This document shows positions 19,301-26,016 of a DNA stretch of 64,000 nucleotides, in pieces. The stretch's first letter is position 1. The number at the start of each line of letters is the position of its first letter. This DNA comes from CAYNVQ01 sp964400735 (GTDB lineage Bacteria; Acidobacteriota; Aminicenantia; Aminicenantales; Aminicenantaceae), in assembly GCA_964400735.1 (NCBI GenBank), contig CAYNVQ010000004.1:310001-374000 (forward strand), given 5' to 3'. The notes under the pieces are model-generated. The model had not been told where the DNA came from. It did not search any database and was given only the letters and a program-made list of their open reading frames with translations. The translations under genes and the position numbers were made by a program.

Positions 19301-19438
19301 TTCGATTTGTTTCTCTAGGATTCCTTTGACGAACGGCTTGTTGTAGAAAAACAGCAGAGAAGCGATGGCAACGACCAAAAGGAAAAGCAACAAGATACTT
19401 CCCAAAATGAGGAGGACCTTTTTCAGTTTCTTTTTCAT
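16310..19438 (-). CDS. Large AsmA-like envelope protein (YdbH/TamB/DUF748-type)
   Basis: A protein of about 1042 residues with one N-terminal transmembrane anchor (residues 8-31) followed by a very long, beta-rich periplasmic region. The first 150 residues look like AsmA/DUF748 (LEKQIEKRTGIHITIGSLDY, then MLDDTEAEVFIQRLVFKGDI), and the rest repeats the short amphipathic beta pattern of bridge-like lipid-transport proteins. The C-terminus (FRYNKIGIACSLKNDIFSLQGT) resembles YdbH-type ends. Such proteins are thought to carry phospholipid to the outer membrane. Its neighbours, DUF1318 and the converging Mla set, fit this. No ribosome site separates the candidate starts at 19438 and 19459. Confidence 0.85.
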   Translation of the reverse strand: MKKKLKKVLLILGSILLLFLLVVAIASLLFFYNKPFVKGILEKQIEKRTGIHITIGSLDYELFPLRIEAGTIKFSTMLDDTEAEVFIQRLVFKGDIHRIRKKVKPYFETIEAEGVRIISHIKKAKKKIMIEDILRRFSSGMSYIRKIGLKNSSLEFVFSNQKLILQGLNLSLSPSESQECFSYTLLCQNAEGIGQPPTNRFQNMIRGFGTLCLKEKPTIEGRFVFTSNRLVYAEKEELFEEINLNFDGEFSADKNEFVFPSLEIEIPSFVDLTASLSILGQEDITLLFRPNIRIDDLSRFFLLAKKHLSKQFEGLVLKGSALFEGEARISPAHPESKASIHGLVTLNPSLVKYRTPEWQLDSHVSGNFKIDKFPDNPNISGHARMTKSSLTGKILEAVGIGMDIPFVYDHKNSKIKITSLKAGAAHLNLDIPNAKLKTDSPQLMGEGFIDLKKRRIQISRANIELHPFPPFEVEAQAGLSPQDSSSFSVRGSGISFQSLKDFFSFAIPPTINDWEPDGRLNIQIEAHDSFRNKQKIWEVSAELEASDVSFHAPSYTVAGESLQPNLTLEGTFDRTFNDIPFAAKIELFQGESLWKDFYMDWSQMPLRVTLSGHYQLPRKKLADISLEGIIPEYGRITAEGELDLHDPPTADLNVIASAIQLAPVFSFFNQRGAASQTQMEIKGRAEGQIEVKTDKNAFSAIGFFSIKDASLASDEKNLSLQGIEAHLPVNFEQNSKHTEDDSSSQGKGFLNFQRIHTASLDLSSLMLDIKSQRNGYSIEPFELEIFGQNAEVGGISIEYGFNPLKIKAQTSFSWKDGDLSRLPFSSQDFRLKGTLALELPRVTISLDHVYTEGQAQANAYGGNITIKNIQVEQPLSKNRTISCDVKLSGLDLEKITDAIPFGRVTGIINGEIQGLSLSYGQPERFNIHIESERRKGIPQRFSLKATNDLAILGTGEKTPFSPQSGWTRFVKDFRYNKIGIACSLKNDIFSLQGTIRKKGVEYLVKGSGLFAINVVNKQARNQIQFKDMLNRLKRIGQSKQSP

Positions 19439-19485
19439 ATGAAATGATTTGACGGCCATTTTTTTTGTATGAGCGCCTAATTCGC

Positions 19486-19806
19486 TTATACCAGAACAGA
19501 AACGGACTTTCCAATAGCCAATTTTTTTTCGATGAAAAGACCTGCATGGGTTCCCGTTGCGAATCCGGCTTGGCAGGCCAGATAACAAACGACGTTATTG
19601 AGATTTCGCATCACCACTCTGATGGCCAGCAGCCAGATGATGACCTCGAAGAAACCCGCCAGTGGGGCCAGATATTTAAGCCCCCTGGAAACGAAAACGA
19701 TCCTCATCGTTCCCAAAGATACAACCAGGATCCTGGCTAAAAAAATCAAAAGCGGATGGATAACCCAAATGAATATACTGTGGCCGATTAGAGACTCCAT
19801 ATTCAT
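19486..19806 (-). pseudogene. UPF0316 (DUF5698) membrane protein lacking its C-terminal domain
   Basis: The 106 residues match the N-terminal membrane half of UPF0316/YebE-type proteins very well: LARILVVSLGTMRIVFVSRG, then YLAPLAGFFEVIIWLLAIRV, NLNNVVCYLA and GTHAGLFIEKKLAIG. Family members continue after this point into a cytoplasmic DUF2179 domain of roughly 60-80 residues, but here the frame stops after SVSVLV. The other two frames downstream do not carry the missing domain; they run into the AsmA-like gene 48 bases later. It is either a degraded gene or a short functional variant. It belongs to a minus-strand run with the MaoC and AsmA-like genes. Confidence 0.7.
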
Positions 19807-19994
19807 GTTACCCGATTCCTGCTTGTCGGCTATTTACCGATGCTTCGAGGACCACTTCATCGCTCTTCCTTTTATGCTCGGTTGAGAGAGTTAATCTTGG
19901 CCATTGAATTGCCCAGGCCAGTTGATACCATGATTTTATGCGACAGAATAAAGAAATTCAACGGCTATAGGACTAGATATTCTTCAAGGCTATC

Positions 19995-20453
19995 TCAAAG
20001 AAAAATCAAAGCCAAAACATCAGCCACCAGCGCAGGTTTCGTCTCACCCTCAATCTCTATTGCGTTCTCCAATGTGACAAGAATTTTTCCCTTCCCCTTA
20101 TCGGATGCCTCTTTGAGAATGACTCGATTCCGTATTCGGGAGCCTCTTTTAACAGGGGTCAGAAACCTGACCCTGTCCAGGCCGACGTTGGTAACCATCT
20201 TAATTCCCTTTTGGAAGAGCTCGATTTGAGAAGCAAGATGGACCAAAAGGGATAGTATTAAAAAGCCGTGAGCGATGGTGGTGCCGTAAGGTCCATGCTT
20301 GGCTTTTTCAGGGTCGATGTGGATCCATTGCCTGTCTTCCGTGCATTCGGCGAATGCATCGATTCTTTCCTGGCTGATTTCCATCCAGTCCGACAATCCT
20401 ATCTCTTTTCCCCAGTATTCTTTGAGTTTCTCGAAGGTCAATTTCTCTGTCAT
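19995..20453 (-). CDS. MaoC family (R)-specific enoyl hydratase-like protein
   Basis: A 152-residue hot-dog-fold protein of the MaoC dehydratase family, which hydrates enoyl-CoA or acts as a hydroxyacyl dehydratase. The hydratase-2 pattern is visible: an Asp-x4-His arrangement in EDRQWIHIDPEKAKHGPYG followed by TTIAHGFLILSLL. The ATG at 20453 has GAGGA upstream at a suitable distance; an ATG 18 bases earlier is less well placed. It heads a minus-strand run with the truncated UPF0316 gene and the AsmA-like gene. No fatty-acid or PHA genes are nearby, so its substrate is unknown. Confidence 0.92.
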   Translation of the reverse strand: MTEKLTFEKLKEYWGKEIGLSDWMEISQERIDAFAECTEDRQWIHIDPEKAKHGPYGTTIAHGFLILSLLVHLASQIELFQKGIKMVTNVGLDRVRFLTPVKRGSRIRNRVILKEASDKGKGKILVTLENAIEIEGETKPALVADVLALIFL

Positions 20454-20584
20454 GTTATTCCTCACTGCCATACTGTTTCCTTATTTTCTGTCAAAAAGGA
20501 TATAATTTAATCCCCAAATTCGTCAAGTGAATCGAGAAAAGCCAGGATGTCTTGACTTTCAATTTTAGCTGCAATATTTTTGAT

Positions 20585-20842
20585 ATGGAAAGAAAAAATG
20601 GTTTGTCTAAACACTATGTAAACAAAGTAAATTTTTGCGGTTCAGATGAATATGATTCTAGGATTCGATATCGGAGCCATACATCCCGGTGGATCCATCT
20701 CGATAATCTCTCTGCTCCTGATGAGGAAGCGGAAATCCTCGATTTCTATCTGAATGAGGAAGGCACCAAATTGGAGGCCTTTGTCTATCAAGTGAACAAA
20801 TTTGCTAAGAAGAAAAAAATACAAAATCTTGCGGAGGTTTGA
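20585..20842 (+). CDS. Uncertain small hypothetical protein
   Basis: An open frame of 85 residues from ATG 20585 ending immediately before the start of the next gene (TGA at 20840-20842, ATG at 20843). The C-terminal half (DEEAEILDFYLNEEGTKLEA, then a lysine-rich end) looks protein-like, with balanced charged residues, but the N-terminal half does not resemble anything I recognise and there is no ribosome site. It could be a leader gene translationally linked to the Asp-box protein, or chance. Confidence 0.35.
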   Translation: MERKNGLSKHYVNKVNFCGSDEYDSRIRYRSHTSRWIHLDNLSAPDEEAEILDFYLNEEGTKLEAFVYQVNKFAKKKKIQNLAEV

Positions 20843-23785
20843 ATGGAAAATCGAAGGGCCAAAACCCGATCGGGCCTTGGGCTGAAAATATCCCTCCTTT
20901 GTGTTTTGCTGTGGATTGGATTGAATGCTCAGGCTGGGAAAGATCATACGTTCAGAGATTTCGAGTGGCGAAACATCGGCCCGGCCAACATGAGTGGAAG
21001 GGTGACCGACATCCAGGCTTTGGACGATGACTTCCGGTATGTACTAGTGGCTTCTGCCTCGGGCGGTGTTTGGAAATCCACCAACGCCGGAACCACCTGG
21101 GAGTCCATTTTCGATGAATACGGTTCGGCTTCGATCGGGGCTCTTGCCATCTATCAAAAAAATCCAGATATCATTTGGGTCGGTACCGGGGAGGCCAACG
21201 TCCGGAACAGTGTGGGCTGGGGGGATGGTGTGTACAAATCCATAGATGGCGGAAAAACCTTCACCAGAATGGGGCTGGAACACTCTCATCATATCGCCCG
21301 AATCGCCCTCCATCCCGAGGACCCGGAGATTGTTTACGTGGCGGCTCAAGGACATCTTTGGGGTTATTCCGGACAAAGAGGTCTGTACAAGAGCACGGAT
21401 GGGGGGGCGACCTGGGTGAAATTGTCCAATGGACTGCCGGATGACGGAAAGACAGGATGCACAGAAATCAAAATGGACCCGATCGATCCAGAGGTTCTAT
21501 ACGCCGCATTTTGGCAAAGATTGAGAAGACCTTACAGGTTCGACAGCGGCGGACCCAACAGCAGGTTGTTTAAATCCACTGACGGAGGGAAGTCCTGGCG
21601 AAAATTGACCAAAGGCCTTCCTGAGGGGGACATCGGCCGCATCGGAGTGGACATCTACAGGAAAAATCCCGAGATCATCATGGCCATCGTGGAGCATGGA
21701 TTTCAGCCCAGACCCAGAAGCAAGGATTACGAAGATATGAACAAGCTTGGTTCAGGGGTCTATCGTTCGGAGGATGGAGGCGAGACCTGGATGTATGTGA
21801 ACAGGTACAACAGCCGCCCTTTTTACTACAGCCAAATTTATATCAATCCCCAGGATGACCAACGGGTATATGCCATGGGGACACAGGCCCAGGTCTCCGA
21901 AGATGGAGGCAGGACGTTCCAGTCCGGGATGCCCGGGATCGCCGGAGATTTTCATGTAATGTGGCTGGACCCCCGCAACAAGGACCGCTACTATGTGGGA
22001 AATGACAAGGGTGTTTCTATCACTCATGATCACGGAGGATATTTCAATTTCTTCGACAATTACGCCATCAGCCAGGTCTATGCCGTGTCCGCTGACAGGA
22101 GGGACCCGTACAATGTTTATGTCGGCCTTCAGGACAACGGCATATGGGGAGGCCCCAGCAACAGCCGGGATTACAATGGCATTCTCAACGACCATTGGTT
22201 CAAATTCCACAGCGGTGATGGATTCTACACGGCGGTGGATCCTATGGACTGGACCACGGTGTATTCGGAAAGTCAGGGAGGAAGGATCAGGAGAAACCAT
22301 GCTCTTTTTCGGCAGAAATCCGTCTCTATAACGCCTTCGCGGACCAATACCGTCAACTGGGAGGACGTGGTGCCCAAACAGACCGATCCCAAACGTCCCG
22401 TGGTTCGAATGAACTGGAACACGCCGTTCATCCTCTCCCATCATAATCCCTATACCCTTTATTACGGTGCCAATTTTCTTTTCAAGAGCGCCGACCGGGG
22501 GGATCATTGGAAAATTATCAGCCCGGATCTTACCACCAACGACCCCGACAAAACCTTGAGGGAGAGCGGAGGATTGACTCCGGATGTTACCGGTGCCGAG
22601 ACCCATTGCACCATCGTCACCATCTCCGAATCTCCCATAATACCGGGGTTGATCTGGATCGGTACCGATGATGGAAACATCCATCTCACGATGGACGATG
22701 GCGTCTCCTGGATTACTGTCAGAGAGAATATCTCCGGCGTTCCGGAAGCTACCTGGGTGAGCCGGGTGGAAGCTTCTCATTTCGACAAGGGGATTTGCTA
22801 TGTGACCTTCGATGGACACCGCAATGATGATTTCCGGCCTTATGTGTACAAAACCAAGGACTTCGGGAAAACATGGGAAAACATCACCAATAGCCTTCCG
22901 GATGGACAGAGCTTCTATGTCATTCGAGAGGACTTGAAGAATAAAAATTTATTGTTTGTGGGTAGCGAGTTCGGCCTTTTTGTTTCGATAGACGGAGGAA
23001 AGTCATGGACGAGACTGATGAACGGGCTGCCAACGGTAGCTGTACATGACCTTCTGATTCATCCTCTGAGCAGTGATTTGATCGCTGGGACGCATGGACG
23101 GGGAGTTTGGATTCTGGATGACATATCGCCATTGCAGCAATTGACCGATGAAGTGAAAGCCCAAGACGCATACCTTTTTGAAAATCCCGTCGCTACGAAG
23201 TGGGAGGGGGTAAGCCGGGGAGCGACACGGGGGCACCAGCTCTTCAGGGGTCGAAATCCTCTCTCCATGTCCCAAGTCGATCCATCGAATTCTCCAACCC
23301 CGATTCAAAACTCAGCGAACATCAACTATTATATCAAGGAAGAGAGCCAGGAGGAATTCCAGCTTGAAATATCTTCTCTAGAGCTTCCTTTGCAAAGAGT
23401 CGTCCGCCTTGACGGTTCTCCTGGTATCAAAAGGTACAGATGGGACATGTACTTCGAGCCTTCCTCAAAACAGGTGGAGGCCTTTGTGCAACGATTGGAA
23501 AAACTATTTATAGAGCTGAAAAAGATTGTTGAAGCCGATCAGAAAAAGCTTCTGGACCAGCTTTATAAGGAATTCGAAAAGGCACAGACCATAGATGAAT
23601 ACAACGAGATCAGACAAAAGATCATGGATGAATTCAGAATTTTCGCTCGGGGAAGAGGCTTTTTCCTCCCGCCTCTTCGAGGACCGGAGGCGAGGGCCGG
23701 TATATATATGCTGGAATTGAGTCATGGAGGAGAAGTCATTTCCGGTCTGCTGACCATAAGGGATGATCCGATGCTGAAAAAATAA
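20843..23785 (+). CDS. Secreted sortilin/BNR (Asp-box) beta-propeller protein
   Basis: A 980-residue exported protein with a signal peptide ending near residue 33 (LNAQA). It contains about ten Asp-box motifs of the form S-x-D-x-G-x-T-W, among them STNAGTTW, STDGGATW, STDGGKSW, SEDGGETW, SADRGDHW, TMDDGVSW, TKDFGKTW and SIDGGKSW, which build one or two VPS10/sortilin-like propellers up to about residue 730. The last 250 residues form a separate domain with a helical segment around 860-930. Such proteins are common in Acidobacteriota and Bacteroidota and often annotated as glycosyl hydrolase by name only; no catalytic residues are evident. GGAGG lies 6 bases before the ATG. The VWA gene follows. 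Confidence 0.9.
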   Translation: MENRRAKTRSGLGLKISLLCVLLWIGLNAQAGKDHTFRDFEWRNIGPANMSGRVTDIQALDDDFRYVLVASASGGVWKSTNAGTTWESIFDEYGSASIGALAIYQKNPDIIWVGTGEANVRNSVGWGDGVYKSIDGGKTFTRMGLEHSHHIARIALHPEDPEIVYVAAQGHLWGYSGQRGLYKSTDGGATWVKLSNGLPDDGKTGCTEIKMDPIDPEVLYAAFWQRLRRPYRFDSGGPNSRLFKSTDGGKSWRKLTKGLPEGDIGRIGVDIYRKNPEIIMAIVEHGFQPRPRSKDYEDMNKLGSGVYRSEDGGETWMYVNRYNSRPFYYSQIYINPQDDQRVYAMGTQAQVSEDGGRTFQSGMPGIAGDFHVMWLDPRNKDRYYVGNDKGVSITHDHGGYFNFFDNYAISQVYAVSADRRDPYNVYVGLQDNGIWGGPSNSRDYNGILNDHWFKFHSGDGFYTAVDPMDWTTVYSESQGGRIRRNHALFRQKSVSITPSRTNTVNWEDVVPKQTDPKRPVVRMNWNTPFILSHHNPYTLYYGANFLFKSADRGDHWKIISPDLTTNDPDKTLRESGGLTPDVTGAETHCTIVTISESPIIPGLIWIGTDDGNIHLTMDDGVSWITVRENISGVPEATWVSRVEASHFDKGICYVTFDGHRNDDFRPYVYKTKDFGKTWENITNSLPDGQSFYVIREDLKNKNLLFVGSEFGLFVSIDGGKSWTRLMNGLPTVAVHDLLIHPLSSDLIAGTHGRGVWILDDISPLQQLTDEVKAQDAYLFENPVATKWEGVSRGATRGHQLFRGRNPLSMSQVDPSNSPTPIQNSANINYYIKEESQEEFQLEISSLELPLQRVVRLDGSPGIKRYRWDMYFEPSSKQVEAFVQRLEKLFIELKKIVEADQKKLLDQLYKEFEKAQTIDEYNEIRQKIMDEFRIFARGRGFFLPPLRGPEARAGIYMLELSHGGEVISGLLTIRDDPMLKK

Positions 23786-23856
23786 GGCGCGTCTCCAATT
23801 CAACGGGCTTTGACATCGTGCAGGTTGTGTGCTATTGATTTAATGGGAAGGATAAA

Positions 23857-25086
23857 TTGAAGAGGTTCCTTATCATTTTTTGTTTCTCGCTTTTCAGCCT
23901 CAGCGTTTTTCCTCAGCAAATAACCGAACAGACGATGGTGATCAATATCGAGATTCCGGTCAGGGTATTTGAAGGTGGAAATTTCGTCGATAACCTTACC
24001 CTCGAGGATTTTGAAATTTTTGAAGACGGAATCCCTCAGAAGATCGAAGCCGTCTATCTAGTGAAAAAGAGAACAGTCGAAAGAAGCGAGGAGAAAAAAA
24101 GATTTGCTCCCGCTACGAACAGGAATTTTTATCTCCTTTTCGAAATATCGGAATACACATCAGAAATAGGAGAGGCTATCGATTACTTTCACGAAAAAGT
24201 ATTGGTCCCTGGCGACAGCCTTATCATCGTCACGCCTATGAAAACCTATCGGTTGAAGGACCGCGTCCTGGAGTATCAGACGAGACAGCAGATGTCCAAC
24301 CAGTTGAAGGAGATCTTGAGAAAAGAGGCTCTGGTAGGAAATGCGGAATACAGAGCCGCTGTTGATGAACTTATAGGGATAGCCAAATCTTTATCAGCCA
24401 GTGCCGGAGGAGAAGGAGACCAACAGTCCCCGCAGTTGGATGAGTACACCGTGGCTGGATTCGGACGGATGCCGTTGGAAAAACAGCTCATGAAGTATCA
24501 AAACACGCTGGAAAGGGTTAGAAAGCTCCGCCGCATCGATCAACAAAAGCTGCTCGATTTCGCCAGAATATTGAAAAATGAGCCCGGCCAAAAGTCCATT
24601 TTTTTGATCTACCAGAGAGAATATATACCCCAGGTTGAGCCGAGCATTATGGATAAATTCATCGCCCAATACCAAGATAAACCTCACATCATCCGAGGTC
24701 TTTACGATATAGCGGAGACGTCTCGCAGGGATATCACGTTCGATGTGGACCTCGTCAAGCAGGCCTATGCGGATTCCTCGATTTCCATTCATTTTCTCTT
24801 TTTGACTCCTGCTATAAAAAATGTGCACGGTGTTTATTTCCAGGAGCGCTCCGAAGATATCTATGGGGCTTTCAGAGAGATAGCAACGGCCACAGGGGGA
24901 TTCTTCGAGAGTTCAGCCAATCCGACCTCCTGCTTGAAGCGCGCCATCGATGCTTCCGAGAATTATTACTTACTGTATTATTCGCCTAGAAAATATCAGA
25001 ATGACGGCCGCTTTAGAAAAGTAGAGGTCAGGGTGAAAGAAAAAGATTACAAGATTATCCATAGAATGGGGTATATCGCCAACTAG
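23857..25086 (+). CDS. Secreted VWFA-related protein (Acidobacterial type), paralogue 1
   Basis: A 409-residue exported protein resembling the VWFA-related domain family best known from Acidobacteriota. It begins with a signal peptide (MKRFLIIFCFSLFSLSVFPQ), then the family opening (VINIEIPVRVFEGGNFVDNL, LTLEDFEIFEDGIPQKIEAVY), a VWA-like fold region and the closing repeat (SENYYLLYYSPRKYQNDGRF, then KVEVRVKEKDYKIIHRMGY). The start is a TTG at 23857 with GGGAAGG upstream; no ATG precedes the signal peptide. A paralogue lies on the minus strand at 35103-36350. The DUF1295 gene begins at the next base after its stop. Role unknown; VWA domains usually mediate protein binding. Confidence 0.88.
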   Translation: MKRFLIIFCFSLFSLSVFPQQITEQTMVINIEIPVRVFEGGNFVDNLTLEDFEIFEDGIPQKIEAVYLVKKRTVERSEEKKRFAPATNRNFYLLFEISEYTSEIGEAIDYFHEKVLVPGDSLIIVTPMKTYRLKDRVLEYQTRQQMSNQLKEILRKEALVGNAEYRAAVDELIGIAKSLSASAGGEGDQQSPQLDEYTVAGFGRMPLEKQLMKYQNTLERVRKLRRIDQQKLLDFARILKNEPGQKSIFLIYQREYIPQVEPSIMDKFIAQYQDKPHIIRGLYDIAETSRRDITFDVDLVKQAYADSSISIHFLFLTPAIKNVHGVYFQERSEDIYGAFREIATATGGFFESSANPTSCLKRAIDASENYYLLYYSPRKYQNDGRFRKVEVRVKEKDYKIIHRMGYIAN

Positions 25087-25860
25087 ATGGTATCTGAATT
25101 TATCTTTTATTCAGCCGCCGCTGCTTTTCTGTTTATGACCTGTGTTTTTGTTTTGGCTCTGTTTAAAAAAGACAACTCCGTCGTGGATGTTGCATGGGGC
25201 ATAGGGTTTATTCTTGTGGCGCTTTTGACTTTTTTTATAGATCCTATCTTTACCTTGAGGTCCGTTCTCATAACGGGCCTGGTCATTGTTTGGGGCACAA
25301 GACTGGCCGTCCACATCTATTTGAGGAACAGAGGCAAAGGAGAAGATTTCCGCTATGCTAAATGGCGCAAGGATTGGGGCAAAACTTTCATATGGAGAAG
25401 CTATTTTCAGATATTCATGCTTCAAGGATTATTGCTGCTGATCATATCCTATCCCATCATTCTGGTCAATCAGTCCGAGGCAGACGGCATAAAGGCTTTG
25501 GACGTGGCAGGAATGGCTGTCTGGATGATCGGGTTACTTTTCGAAGCCATCGGTGACTATCAGCTTCGCGCTTTCAAAAAGAATCCGGAGAATAGAGGAA
25601 AAATCATGTCCAGCGGATTATGGAGGTACACCCGACATCCGAACTATTTTGGAGAGGTATCCTGTTGGTGGGGTATTTTTCTTATCGCTCTTTCCGTTGA
25701 AAGGGGATGGACGGGCGTGATCAGCCCTCTGGCTATCACTTTTCTCCTCCTCAGAGTTTCGGGAATCACCATGCTGGAGAAGAAATACGAAGGGAATCAA
25801 GAGTACGAAGCGTATGCGCGGAAAACCAGTCCGTTTTTCCCCTGGTTCCCCAAAAAATAG
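25087..25860 (+). CDS. DUF1295 membrane protein (steroid 5-alpha-reductase/methyltransferase-like)
   Basis: A 257-residue polytopic inner-membrane protein of the DUF1295 family. The conserved pattern is present: VVDVAWGIGFILVALLTFF in helix two, RNRGKGEDFRYAKWRKDWG in a cytosolic loop, and the C-terminal cofactor region GLWRYTRHPNYFGEVSCWWG ending in SPFFPWFPKK. Related enzymes reduce or methylate lipid substrates using NADPH or SAM; the substrate here is unknown. Its ATG directly follows the stop of the VWA gene with no spacer, so the two are probably translated from one message. Confidence 0.92.
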   Translation: MVSEFIFYSAAAAFLFMTCVFVLALFKKDNSVVDVAWGIGFILVALLTFFIDPIFTLRSVLITGLVIVWGTRLAVHIYLRNRGKGEDFRYAKWRKDWGKTFIWRSYFQIFMLQGLLLLIISYPIILVNQSEADGIKALDVAGMAVWMIGLLFEAIGDYQLRAFKKNPENRGKIMSSGLWRYTRHPNYFGEVSCWWGIFLIALSVERGWTGVISPLAITFLLLRVSGITMLEKKYEGNQEYEAYARKTSPFFPWFPKK

Positions 25861-26016
25861 TTTTCCCCCTGATGAACGACGCTAATTGTTTCTCTTCGAT
25901 TTTGTGTGGGCACCAGTCCGCCCGACAATGAAGGCTAAACTCCTCAGATTTCGCTTCTGACCTGCGTGGTGTCTTTATGCTTTGAGCCTTATCAACACGA
26001 TAGGGGAGAGAATCCG

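Noticed and set aside
21752..22819. A 355-codon open frame antisense to the Asp-box protein gene
   Set aside because: It lies wholly within a well-identified gene, has no recognisable motif or ribosome site, and arises from that gene's codon bias.
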